Assembly: GCA_010645155.1 (NCBI GenBank)
Contig: CM021316.1
Location: forward strand, 11,764,290-11,828,289
DNA: 64,000 nt
Source: Tigriopus japonicus
Lineage: Eukaryota > Arthropoda > Copepoda > Harpacticoida > Harpacticidae
Direction: 5' to 3'
Every line of letters begins with the position of its first letter. Position 1 is the first letter of the stretch. Positions 12,801-25,335 of this stretch are shown piece after piece. The notes under the pieces were generated by a model that ran no database searches, was not told where the DNA came from, and saw only the letters and a list, made by a program, of their open reading frames with translations. Made by a program: the position numbers and the translations under genes.

Positions 12801-15800
12801 CAACCGAGGGTCCTCTCTTAAACTCACTTATGTGGGAAAGAGGACGTCGAGAAGGCTCTTTCTTTGTGAAATGCAAGGGGGATTCAATCCCCCCTTCCCT
12901 CTCCTTCATTCTCGACGGACCCCTATGTTCTTTCCAACTTTGGAAAAGCTGTTTCAAAAGGCACGAGGGGTAGGAGATTCGAGCAAACTGGGGAAAGGAC
13001 GCACACATAAAACTCCGCATGTGTGTATTTATGCAATGGACACAGAGATCCGAAGGGTATGACGGCAAGGTACTACATAGAGTGAACTTTAAATTGAGTA
13101 AATAGAGAGGCAGGAAAGGAGGAAAGCTTGAGCCAATGGTTGCATGGTGCAGAATTGGGGAATATTCCGAGGTACCCAGGTGATATTGTGTTTTTGTTAA
13201 TATTCCATGTGGCATGCCTTCAAGGTTTTTTTGGAAACATTCCTTGTGTCACATAAGAATAGCTAAAATGGGCATTTTACATCAACGAGAGTAGTTCGAG
13301 ACACTTGTTTGACCTTTACCGAAAATTTTCCCCTATCACCATCTTGTTGCCCTTTGTAATTGGTTTATTGATTCACAAGTGTTCTTCTCGGCTTTTGTCA
13401 TGAGCAGGAGGGTCAAAATATCTACCTAAATGAGAGTCCACTTATACTTGTTAAAGTAGAACATCTGCACACACCTTGCAAAGAAACAGGTAAACTAAAG
13501 CATATTTCTTTTTTGACTGGATCGAGAGCATCTTGTTCCAATACTGTTGCTGTACGAAAAACTTCTAATTTCCCACCAAAAATGCTCAATTACGAGGGCC
13601 TTCGAGTTGAAAACTCTTGAAGTCTGAATGATTCACGTCAAAGAGGCCAAAGAGGTCTTTCTTTCGTTCGATCCACTCCACCTTCTTGAGTAGTTTTACT
13701 GAGTAAAAACGGCTACAATAGACTCTTTTTGTAATGAACACACTCGAGCTGATAAATGCAGAAAGATCTTGAAAATTGTCTTCTTTGAAGGAAAACGGTG
13801 CCAAGGGGCAGAAAGCTTTGTCAGCTTATTTTACAACAATTTCCCCATAAAACGTGATTGTGGGAGGGGAAAAAAAAGAAAATCCCCCCCGTTTTTCTGT
13901 CATCTCGTTGAATTATGGTCTTTGAGTGCAGCATTGCAGCACAGCAAGATTACCCACCCATTCATCTATCCATCCATCCATCCACCCAACTCAAAGAAAT
14001 GACCATGCACTTATTACACTCGAATTGGAGTGTCACGAAATGTAAATGTTCATGTTTTATTATCCAACTTTGTAGAACATATCCTCATCATTTGTCACTT
14101 TTTCCTGTGTTCTCCCAACCTCTCTATCCTGAAAACGAGAACCCGACGGCCCAAAATTTGGGTCAGAAAATGGGTTGCTCGAAATTGGACTAGTAGACTT
14201 GACAAGAAAATTGAACAATTAAACCCAACTAATTGCTACCGTGAGTTCGACTTGCCAATTCGTTTGTTTAGGAGGCTGGTTTGGGTGGTCTTCAAAGACT
14301 ATCTATCCTCACACACTAGTGTTGTCAGGACTAAATTTAGCGCATAGGAAAAAAGCATCTTTTGGCAATACGTTTACGATACAAAGGATGTCGGAAACAT
14401 TGCTGCCGTACGTTTTTGAATACATTGAAAGAGCCATGTCGTGGGCAGGGCTTCTTGGATCAAACCCAATTAACATGCAAGTCAAGAGAAGCCATTCATT
14501 AACATTCGTTTCTGCTTAAAAGGCTTGAGCACGGACAACCGAATTATCCACAACCATTACTTTAAAATTCACCCAAGAACTCGAGGATACTCAAGGCATT
14601 GGATACCTCCGGCTCTTACATTACGTTTAAATCATGCTTCTCAATAAGAAGGGAAGGATCGGATGTGTCATTAAATGGTAGATTCCAGGTTTCACTATCA
14701 CCCAACGATCGCTAGTGTTAACCTTGGTTTGGCCAAAAATGGCAATCCTGAAAGTTGGCGGTAAAAAAGTGGCAATTTCCGTTTCCGGGAAAGAATTTAT
14801 TGAAATGGTCGAGATGGCAGAAATGCAAAAGCAACCAACGTCCTTGAATTCGTTCAAGTGAAACCCTCCTCAAGTTGAAAGAACGATGTGGCCAATCAAC
14901 TTTAACTAATCGCAGGCGTCATTGTTACCCAAAGATTAAGCTTTCGAACTGACCTGAGGCATTCGTTACTAGCGACTCTGTATCCATGAGAGCGACCTGG
15001 ACCCTTTTTTCTGCTCCTGAATTCTACCTTAGTCATAGGACATTTAAAGGGTAAATTGAGATGAAGTGCTTGCTTGCAGTTTGGGCTTTTCGGTACTAGA
15101 AGAATCGGCCTGAAGAAGCGCAGCAGACCCTCGCCCTCTTATTCCTTAGTGTTTAACTTGCAGTTACCGACAGCCCATAATTTACTAGTTGACAGAATAG
15201 GGATCCAATATTGACCATTCACTTGCATTGTCGGTTCAAGCGCAAGCAAACTACTACCCTTTCAAGCAATGAAGTAGGAGGGTCCCCTCTTCACTCAATT
15301 AATGGAAACGCTTTGTTTTCCAAGTCTCGAAACGGCTACCATTGCATTTTCAAAACCACTCCAACAACCTTGTTCGATATTGGGGACAAAAGCGAGTGTG
15401 TAATGCTATGAACAACTGAGTCATTTCAGATCCATACGTATGACGCGAAGAACTTGATTACGCACCCATTTGGGACTGGGTCATAAATTGTGCTATAGAG
15501 TTGCAAAACCTTCAAGCCAATTGCCCATAATTGACTATGTTTTACGTGACGAGAGTTGCAAGCCGGTTTCGATGCTGGAGCGAGAAAATTATCCCAAGCT
15601 GATGCAGCTGTTGGCTCGACTGATTGATGGCGAATGGCTATCCTATTAAGAAGAGCAAGCTTATTTTGACAAATAATTTGTTAATATTAGTCCTCGGAGA
15701 GTGGCCTGCGAAACGAAGCTCTTCACCTTCCTAAGCACATCTGTGGGAATCATAATCTTTCCTTTTAGTTCGAGGGAACATTTGTCGAGCCAACAATGAC

Positions 15801-16373
15801 AATTGGATAGTAAAGGTCACTCCAATCCTGGCCTTTTTCCTTAATACACTGCAATAGCATTGTTGTAAAGGTGTTCCCTTCGGTGAATTAACATTTCATG
15901 ACGAATCAAGCCTATCGAAAGTGTTGTCGGTCTTACCTTGAGAGCATGGTCTGATAGTCGTCCCTGATGACATCCAGGTACATATGGTCGACTGAGGGTG
16001 GTTCGTCTTGAAAGACCGATTCGGCACTTTCCAGAAGGTCAAAATTGGATGGATAAGGCACAGCATTGCTGGAGGAACACTCTTTCAAAGATGAATCACT
16101 GAACAAAAGATGCGCCTCTTTGTGCGACATCCGAGTCCCGTGACTCGATGAAGGAAAACAATCTTTGGACGTTGACGGAATCGGGTGATGGTAGGCGTGA
16201 TTTGTATTGGACTGAGGTGAAGGAGGCCGGTAGCACTCCGAGGGAACACTTTGTAACGAATATTCTTGACAACGGGACCGAGATTCTGGGGGAATCAACA
16301 CTGTATCTTGGGAAATTCTCACCAAACCCGGGGGTAACTCGGGAGAATCCGGTCTTGACACTGGACCGGACAT
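9886..16373 (-). CDS. Unidentified Ser/Pro/His/Ala-rich protein, N-terminal part (two exons)
   Basis: Exon 1 is 15937-16373. Its ATG (16371-16373) is the first in an open frame, with an in-frame TGA shortly upstream, and it ends CTCAAG|GTAAGA in phase 2. Exon 2 is 9886-10137. It follows a very strong C-rich acceptor (CCACCCCCTCCCAG|G) that supplies the one base needed to finish an Arg codon, and it ends TCAAA|GTAAGT, again phase 2. Together they give about 229 residues. Residues 1-100 are Ser/Pro-rich. An acidic-hydrophobic stretch (FDLLESAESVF) follows, resembling an activation domain. Then come His-rich and Pro-rich segments with a six-alanine run (LQHAAAAAAVANANGG). This low-complexity style is typical of developmental transcription factors, but no DNA-binding domain lies in the window, so the family is unknown. 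The remaining exons are probably to the left, perhaps outside. The open frame of exon 2 also reaches an ATG at 10209-10211, an alternative start. Confidence 0.6.
10922..10964. repeat. (GAT)n trinucleotide repeat
   Basis: Eight uninterrupted GAT units followed by an imperfect second block, inside the 5.8-kb intron. A TTTC repeat lies about 120 bases downstream. Confidence 0.85.
12336..12405. repeat. (GAC)n and (GGT)n trinucleotide repeats
   Basis: A block of GAC triplets at 12336-12353 is followed by a block of GGT triplets near 12390-12405. Both are read directly from the sequence and lie within the 5.8-kb intron. Confidence 0.8.
13965..13987. repeat. (ATCC)n tetranucleotide repeat
   Basis: Four to five ATCC units in tandem, within the 5.8-kb intron. 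Confidence 0.8.
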
Positions 16374-17551
16374 TTTGAAGGTACACACGAATAGATTAAT
16401 TCAAAGCACGAGAATAACACGATTGGAACATAAATAAATGATGATGCACTGAAAAAAAACACTTAAAATTAGGGGCAGACTTTTTCTCTCTCCTGCGCTC
16501 AAGATTTGATGTTACATTATGACGTAGAGCAGGCGGATGATGATGATGGTTAAATGAGGAACCATCTCATAGATTTCGGTTCCTTGAACACTTCGAAGAT
16601 CTCCATGAGAATTTCAATGACAAATATTTGGTTGAAGATTGGCAAAGTGGCGATGAACCCAATGATCCACGAGAAGAAACATGTAAAACTCACCAGCCTA
16701 ATGCCAATTTGGTTCTGGCTTTGTGGTTTGATAGTGGTTGGCGGGGCTACCTTCCCATGGATGGTGCCGGGTCTTCATTTTTACGATTTGGCAAATCCCT
16801 TTCAAATTTGGTCGAAGAATTACGGATGAAAGCGGGCTGGAGGCAAGCACCAAGTAGCACGAAGCAAGGGAGCGAGAAGAAAAAAAAACGTCGCAAAAAT
16901 GCTATAAAACTTCAACGAGGCGAGGGTCGAAACTTCAGAGATAGAGCTGATTGTGTGAGGGCCGGTTTTGTTCGCATGCTTGCTGACTTGCTTGCTTCTC
17001 TACTTTTGCTGGATCGTTAGGTATATTGCCTTTGGAGGTTCCTTGAGGGTTGAAACGAATAGAAGTAAAATAGCACTAATTTGACGCCACAACTCTTTCG
17101 GACACTCCTCTTGAGCCTCACTTGCCACCCTGCCGGTGACTAAATTGGAATACTTGAATAAGAGCCCTCTTTCATGGATTTTGACCAAGCACAGGCTTTA
17201 TTTCTTATTCGACTCTCTTTCTTTCTCCAAGCCCCACCTCCAAAACCGCATGTTGTACTGGAACACTTTCACATATTCTGAATATCACAATCCGACTTGA
17301 ATCACTTCACTTGCGAAGAGCTAATTTCAACTAACTCGTAGCCTGTTTATTCGCGTGAGTCAACTCTAACCCTTTCACATTTCACATAACGTTTGGAGTT
17401 TGTGTACTCTGAGGTGGGCTCTATCTCCTCCAAGTGCTGAGGACAAACTGCGCAAAAATTTGCACGAAGTTCGCAGTGCCGAGTGCGAGCACGTTGTTGC
17501 TCTGTTTCCTCTATTCGTTGCCAGACACTCACTCACTCACCGGTGTGGAAC
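16374..17551. other. 5' flank of the minus-strand gene, no coding call
   Basis: This stretch should hold the 5' untranslated region and promoter of the minus-strand gene that starts at 16373. I cannot place its transcription start. A TATAAAA string near 16910 is on the plus strand. A GATGAT repeat lies near 16536-16550. The open frames here look like chance. Confidence 0.4.
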
Positions 17552-17788
17552 ATGTTCTTCGTTTTTGCCTGCTTGGCTAGCTGGCTGGCTGGCTTGGAAG
17601 CAGCTAAAGTTTGCACGAAACTCCTCTCTATGCGAACCCCGGCATGCCTGAAGAACCCTTTGCAAACCGAACAGCCGCAATGTCGAACGGCTTCAGGCCA
17701 AATCTGCAAATACTGTGAGGGGGCCATTTACGACGTCTACCCAATAGAAGAGACTGGAGCCTGCTTTCCTGCCAAAATGAGATTATGA
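17552..17788 (+). CDS. Candidate small secreted six-cysteine protein
   Basis: The first ATG of this frame opens a 78-codon ORF ending in TGA. The first ~17 residues (MFFVFACLASWLAGLEA) have the hydrophobic core and small-residue end of a signal peptide. The remaining ~61 residues carry six cysteines (at about 21, 32, 44, 52, 55 and 71), including a CKYC motif, the even number expected for a disulphide-bonded secreted peptide. No intron is needed. Against it: part of the hydrophobic core comes from a GGCT tandem repeat, codon use is not strongly biased, and I recognise no family. A GTACTG donor-like site follows the stop. It could be a genuine lineage-specific peptide or a chance ORF. Confidence 0.35.
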   Translation: MFFVFACLASWLAGLEAAKVCTKLLSMRTPACLKNPLQTEQPQCRTASGQICKYCEGAIYDVYPIEETGACFPAKMRL

Positions 17789-20700
17789 CCAAGGTACTGA
17801 GGGAGTATGCACATAAATGTTGAAAGATCTCTTTGTCCATTGATGAAGAAAATCACCCTGAATAACAATTTTGTGAAGGTAAATCTGGGGCACACGAGAG
17901 CTCTTTCCACCCCTTTTTTTGGTGTTCGATCCCCTTCCCGCCTTTTGCCCTCACCTTTTGCCCTTGAAAATGAGACTTGTCTAAATTCATGATATCCACA
18001 TGAGACGTGGAGTAAGCCTGTGCGATGTTGTAAAAGGGCGCTGTTCTATTCTGCAGAGTCGAATGTACTCCACTAAATTAAGTGAGCAGGAATGTGTTTG
18101 CTTGCCTCTTAAGCAATTTGATAAAAACACAACTTATGTCGTAATAATCGTACAGTTTGCAATGAGAACTGCTCTTGAGGAAATCGAGACATGAAATTAA
18201 TCGCGTCGGATAAGTGCAACATCAACAACGTTTATCTACTGCAATTGTTATTGCTAACATGACGTACTTGTCTTTAAAAACCTCAGTCACATACAAAGAT
18301 GACGGTGCGGAAATGAATGTCCAAATATTAGACACTTTCCATGTCAAGGTCTTATCTTATCAAACGATATCGTAAAAACAGAACATCCAATCCTCCCTCA
18401 ATTAACTTTTTCTAAAAAATTCTAGAATCCGCACTGCCTTAATGGGAACACATTCTCTTTGAGTTGGATCGTCCTCCCCTTTTCCTCCATCTCAAGTTCT
18501 CGTTTCAACTCTTTGTGCCGTTGGCAAAAATACTTGATGAGTCCAATCCTAGCAAGTTTTAGCAAGCCCGACAAAAATTCGCAATCTCAACTGCCTTGGC
18601 GGCGTCTCTCGCCCTTGAGGTATCCAGGGTAACCGGTTCCGCCCGCCTGACTTTCTGCTGCTCTGCCATTACTCGTTATTAAGTACAGACATTTTCGTCA
18701 TTGACCCTTTTTATTGCGCGGCATTTCGGTGTCCTGTTTTGCTGACGAGCACGTGAGTAACGTGACATGTGCTTTTGTTAATCAATATGAGTTGATAATT
18801 CTGACGTAAATCCAATTGGCAATGACTGAAAGGGTCAATTCCAACGAGAATGTGGGGGGCTTCAATGCTTGGAATGCCCTTAGTACCAGACTTGAAAAGA
18901 ACAGGTTTCTTGCAAATTTCAGTGGAATCATGGGAGTTGTGTCCAAATAGAAATGGCAACCCTCTTTCTGACTTCAATGAGTGTCTTGTATTCATAAATT
19001 GCCATTATCGGATTTTAGCTGTCTCGTTTTGGGAATTATACGACTATTTGAAGCGACCTTGAAATTCGATTCGCACGCCTATCTGGCTCGACTTTGAAGG
19101 GGGTCAAAAGTGCGGTGAATACTATCTCTCTCTCTCACACACACATATTTTCGGCGTAAAGTTTTCCCCTTCTATGTCCATTTGCTTTAACTGACTTCAG
19201 CACAAATAGTAGAAATGGCAGATAAGGCCATAGGTTATTGGTCATTCTGTGCTTTGACTTTGACCCTGAAAGTATTTTGACGAAGTAGAGACTGATTTCA
19301 TGTAAAGGTTAAATTATGATACAATGGGCATCTACTAATACTCGTCAATATAAAGCCAATGTACGTTGAAACACAGTCAAAGCTGGATATAAGATTATTG
19401 TACGTTTGCAGCAACAACTTTTGATCTTTTCATCGTGTCTTATTCTTATATCAACAGACGTTAGACACTGAATGTATATTTCAGTCCACAGTAAATGCAT
19501 CATGTTGTCAAGAGTAAATTTAACAATGAGTATTCTTGTCATTATTAGAGTAATCAGTCCCTTGTTTCCACTCTAGTAACGTTTCAGTCACTTATTATAA
19601 TTAAGAAAACATCCTGTAGCCTTTTCTCTTTAAGAGCGTAGGATTAATTGCCAATGAAAGCGATTTTTTAAAGCCTTTTTGCGGTTAGCTCTAATGATCT
19701 TTTTGGCCTTGGCGTGCAGTTTCACATATTTGAAAAGAAGTGCTTAACTACTTTGCTTGATCTGTTTTAAACCCATTAAATACGGACAAAACATTCAAGT
19801 GTTCAAAATTATAGCAAGAGAGAACAAGTGCTCCAAAACATCATCCTCTGACGCGCTTGACAAAGAGCAAAAACACATTGAATTTGCCAACTCTTTAATG
19901 CCTCCCTGTCATATGGAATCTCAACCAATAAGTACTCTGGAACAGGGTGATCAAAAACTTATTTGAGTATCTTCATGTATTTAATGCTTCGGTTCTCAAA
20001 ATCAATGAATTAGAAGAGCTTCAGACTAAGCTTCAGACTTTATTTCCATATCAAGATCGCCAACTGTTGAACTTACGTCGGTGTCAATTTTAAGCCACCC
20101 TGGGGCTTGTATTTAGACCCTTCATTGTCAAACAAATCAGACATGTCTACACTTCACAAGACCCCTTTCGTATTCACCACGTTGTTGTACTGTCTCTCTT
20201 CAAACACATGGAATATGTTCTGTAAAAAAGAACAACCAGCTGACACCTATGTACTGTCATCGGATTTGATTCTCTGACTCTCATTCGATTACTTTCGACC
20301 AAGAGCTTCTCCATAATAGCATAAACTAAAGTGTTTTGAAGGAACGACAATCTGGCAAAGGTTTCGGCAGTCTTGAGACCAAATTTATTGATAATTGCTT
20401 TGGCTAAAGGGTCACCAGAGGGGCATTCAATTTTTGCTCGTAGTCACAATGCCTTTACTAAAAGACGAAGTATTTTGTTCCTGCCTCGTTTCACACAATA
20501 GCTCTCCGACTATTTGGCTCAACTTTTTTTTGGCTTGAACTGTACTCGTAAATATTGTTCAACTGGCACATTTGAACTTGATGGTTCGTTGGGCTAGTTC
20601 TTAGAAATCGAGTTCGTTTGGTGCCTCGAAAATTCACCAATGATCATTTTAGATTTGGGCCATCAATTGATTGTGGCTTGAAAGATTGAACCAAAGTAAG

Positions 20701-23700
20701 TCAGTTCGGATACTTTTGAGACTCATTGCGGCTAAAAGCTTGGGGTTTCGTTCGAATTATGAATGTGTCTTGCTCTCAATCTTGACAGCTGCGGTAAATA
20801 GTGCATATTTATTGCCTGGTACTTGGTTAAGTGCACCTTGAACGGACAGTTAATGTCCACACACTTTCAACCCCGATTCCATCGCCACCTCATGAATGAT
20901 GATTTGCTCCCTGTTTGTAGTGGTCGAACGAACGAAAGAAAATCGAAACGGTCACATGAAAATCGGGGACCCTTCGTTTCATCCCAGGACTTGTGCCCTC
21001 TAACGAGGTTGGGCATTGTCATTCATATTGTTATTACTCCATTAGTTGAACTGTCTTTGGTTGCATTTGAGTGGGTTTTGTGGTCGAGTAGGTAGCGTTT
21101 CAATATTCATAGTCCCCCCTCCACCTCCTGAACGGAACTGAGAACGCTTGTCGCGAGGTTGTTGTTACTGTTGTGGTTGTTGGTGTTCTGAGGACAATGG
21201 TTGTACGTATGTAGTACATGTGGTGGTGAATAGTTGTTCTCCCACCCCTGGCGGTGATTACCCGCTTCCCTTGGCTCCCAATGGAACATCAAAATAATCA
21301 CAGGCTTAAATTAGATTTTTTTCGGCTCTGACAGACCGCGTAAAAAAGTTGCGAGGAGGGTTCTGCTGGCTTCGTTCGTTCCTTCGTATGCGCGTTGTGC
21401 ATTGATGGTGTGGGGATGGTTTGGCTAATTATATGATGAGGATGTGCCTCTCTCTCTCTGTCCATGTGACTGAATCCGTGCTTTTTGGAGGAAGTTTCTG
21501 TCTGTGAGTAATCAATCTCTTTTCCAGGCCGATTTTTTTTCCAGGCCAAGATCACTCGTTAATGCAAGTCTTTGTTCTTCAACATTAACCTCTCGGGCTA
21601 GTCGATACTTTGAGGTGCAATCATGAATCAAGATGGACCAATATATGTTTCCATAATCGGGAATGAAAGGGGTCGCAAGGGAAACGGCAACTTTTTTAAG
21701 AAATCTTTATTCAGGAATCTTTTGGACAGATCCACAAAATGTCAGTTGAGTTTTAGACACCCTAATAATTGTGAGTCCCTACATGCTTAAGTGAGATTGA
21801 TTCTAATTTTATGCCGAGGCAGGTCTTCGCTCCGCATTTCCTCTCTGTGATCTCGTTTTTTAGCAATTGTGAGACTCGATACGTCCACACTCGTTTGTGA
21901 TCCAAGTCCCAACCACCATCATGGAGGGAAAACTAAAAGAGTGGAAATCTAAAGTCTAAAGGACGGGAAAAGTGATTGTGGAAGCTTGCTCTTTTTTACT
22001 CAGGTCTTGCGACAAGAATTGAGGTGGATGTCTGTCCTCCTTTATTTCATGTTTACCCCTGGCATGCAATGAGGATGATGAGCATTGAGAATGCCTCCAT
22101 TTTTGGCCGATTTCAAACCAGAGGAATTGAGTTGGGAGGGGAAGAAGGTTAATTATACTTCTTTCTAGGCATGACTGAGCCCACGAACCCCCCTATGATG
22201 GTTGCATGGATGATCAGGTGTGTCACGAGCAATTGTGCTCCTGCAAATGATCTGTCACTGCAAAGGATGTATCGCAAGAACTTTGAAGAAGTAACTAAAA
22301 AATGCTCAGACCAGACCCAAGCATTCATTGATCCATCCAACCATCTAATCACCGCAGGAGGGTTCAATTTTAGGCATACATGCATGCACGCATGCTGTGT
22401 GTGACTTTCACCACAATCAACTCAAGTGACATCAAGGATATGCAAGCCAAGACATGAAATACCAACTCTACATACAGACATTGGCAGAGGAGTTGTAACA
22501 CACCATTGAAGTAGTAACCTCTTCAAGAGTGAGTCTTGTCCAAGCGCAGATTAAAAATAGGATCCACCATTCCATTTCTTTTCAAGTTGAGATCATTAGT
22601 CACTTGTTCATCCCTTTCAGACTTGGATCCCTTTTCTAAGAGCTCGGAGCCTTTAGCAGAAAATTGCCCTTTGCTTCCAGGCATGAGAGATAATATTTAG
22701 GAAAAGAACTCGCCAATGAATAATTATGACGACCTTAGCAACCAACTCATGGGTGGAAGAGAACTTGAAGATCTATGTTCTTAGGTACGATGAAGAATGA
22801 ATAATCAGCTACTCAAAACATTCATTTTTAAACCAGACAATGGTCCTTGCAAGAAAAAATAAGAGAATGAAAATTGAGGTATTCAACAATATTTTTTTTT
22901 CGGTTTAAATACTTCACATTAAACGCATCTCAAAATAATATGCTGGATCCAATTAGGCGATACATTGTATATTGCTCTCAAGTGGAAATCGCATTGTAGA
23001 TTTAAAATGACGGCATTGTGTGGCAAGTGTATTCTCAAGTGTTCAAGTGGCTACCAAGAAATAAAACGAATCGACCAATTACCATCCAAAGCCAAACTTT
23101 GTGGCTTGAGACACCGGCAATTTTTCGGTTGATCGTCTTCTGAACTTTCGAAGCAGATACGATGACATTCGCTTTGGAAAAAGGCGAACCTTAAATTAGC
23201 ACCTTCCCAAATAGATCCCCCTTTTTTGTTGGAGCCCTTCTGAGATTCGAGAACCGCGATGGCAAAGTGATCTTTTGTTTGCAAGGTGTCATCATTCAAA
23301 TACCAGCCAAGGTGAAGAAACCCTAACTCAATAATTTGGCGTTCATTGGTAAGAAACACCCTTCTAGCGCCATCTAACGTCAAAGCGGCCAAGTTTGGCT
23401 CAATCGCAGCGACATTTGGGAAACGTTTCGCCGCCCCGAATCTCTTCAAAAGCCTGAAATGAATATTCCCTGATACGAAACGTGACCCTCATTGCCAGGT
23501 ATATTTTTCATCTCAGTGGTGCTTCATTCTCCTCCAGTTTATCCCTGGCTATGTACACTCTACATATATATATACTTTGTGCGTGTGTTCGTATTACTTG
23601 ATTTATTTCTTGTCTCTGGCTTGAAGCCGCATTTTCAAGCTCCCCCTCTGCGATCCCCGTTGATTCTTGGGCCAATTTTTTCATCATTCTTGTGGTGCAT

Positions 23701-25303
23701 TCACTCTTCCCAAGTAAGAAGAAGCAAGCAAGCAAGACGGCAAGTTCATTGCAGAAGAAGGTGCATCGACCTACTATGAGTTGCAGACGTCTGAAAAAAA
23801 CCTCGCGAGAGAAAGAGAGACGCAACGTCACCCAACTGCAACAACAACAAGAAGAACAAGTCGAAGAACGAGAACGACGAGAACGTCCAGCCCCCCTTCT
23901 TCTCGTTTCGCTCTATGTTCAATCCGTTTTTTTCTCCTTTTTTTCAAGCCAAGTTTGCTCGCACGTCTGCCGCTTTTGACCCCCTCGTCTTTCATCTTCG
24001 TTCATCTCCCCCTTTGAACTTCAGGCATTGCAGTTTAGGTGGAATGGAACACTGTCGAGACTGATGGTGGGATCTCTTGAGTTGCTCAAACCGATTCCGA
24101 CCAACCCGGTGTTTTCATTTGTCATGCGTGGCTAGCGATTCTAATTTGCCACCTTTGGATCAAGCTCTCCAAGGCGAATTTGAGGGGATAGGGAGTTTTC
24201 TTAGAGTAGAGTATTTGATCGGAGCAAAGTGTTTTAGAGCAGTGATTCTAGAACGAACGAAATGGGAAACGCACGCTGACATGAACCCCTTTACTCGAGC
24301 TCAAGGGGAAACGATTTCTTTTTAATTGCTACTCAACTGCATTTCCCCTGAATTTTAGTTATTTTCTTCGACCGTTTCTTTCTCTTTCCCGTTTCTACGG
24401 TCTCGGATGATAGCCCTCTTGATTAAACCTTGACAGATGCTTGGGGATTTGGTTTCATCCCAGATTCGTCTCCAGAACTGAGTCCTGTGTCCTCTGTGGC
24501 GCTTTCATTTCATCTTTCGTTTATCCCCCTCTCTCTCTCTCTCCCTCTCATTGGTGTGCATTGTATGTACAATGGAAGAAAGAAAAGCCCCCTCCTGCTT
24601 TGAGAAGATGCATCTTTTTGAAATTCAGAATGCCTCTGACAAAATCCTTCTTTTGGGCACGACTTTGAAGATTGGCTGAATAAAATATGATGATGGAGAA
24701 ACTGAAAATGAAACCATCCATACTCCTAGAGGCCATGCCAAAACCATTATGCATCCATCCTGGCTTCAAAGCGAGATAGATAACGTTGTCTGGCGTTGTT
24801 TTCATTGTTTGTTGCACATGTCAGACGGAAATGAGTTCCTTTATTAATGGGTTACAAGCATTTGGAGAACGATAAGATCCAGGGTGACCCTTGGGACTGA
24901 CATGGCCGGAAAATCCATAGAGGCTTTGATTGCCAAAATATAGCTAGAAAGCTAGACCAGACACCCTTTATCATAACTGGCTAAAGTCCTTGATGACAGG
25001 CCTTTCTCGGTATGAGAAGCGAATATCTAGGCCATGGGCAATCCCTTAGCGAGGATGAGCCAGCCTTGACTGTGGAACAGGGTTCAATGGATTGATGGTC
25101 CCTGGAATGTATTCGTCTGTGGTTGGGTCGAGTCCATGATCTTACTTTTGTGGGTCGATTTAATGGTGCACTGTCGCAAATGGAACAGAAAAAAGAGCGA
25201 TCTCAGACCGTGAAATGGAGGCCTGGCATGCATGTTTGAGTCTGATTCCACATGAAGGGCTCGAGCGGGACTCTTGGGTTCGGGTCGGGTATAATTGAAT
25301 CAT

Positions 25304-25335
25304 GATCATCATCACCATAATCATCATCATCATCT
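25304..25335. repeat. Imperfect (ATC)n trinucleotide repeat
   Basis: ATC triplets with a short interruption (ACCATA), read directly from the sequence, in non-coding DNA. Confidence 0.8.

Larger units (their letters stand above)
10138..15936 (-). other. 5.8-kb intron of the Ser/Pro/His/Ala-rich gene
   Basis: This interval is bounded by a donor GTAAGA at 15931-15936 and an acceptor CAG at 10138-10140 on the minus strand. It contains many short tandem repeats and several chance open frames on both strands (for example 11679-12185 minus) that lack domain features. The part from 10.2 to 12.7 kb is noticeably richer in simple repeats, such as TTTC, GAT, GAC and GGT, than the part from 13 to 15.9 kb. 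I see no other gene in it. Confidence 0.5.

Noticed and set aside
23051..23449. 132-codon frame on the minus strand with a smooth-looking N-terminal part
   Set aside because: No family resemblance, no start context and no splice partner; kept out for lack of support.
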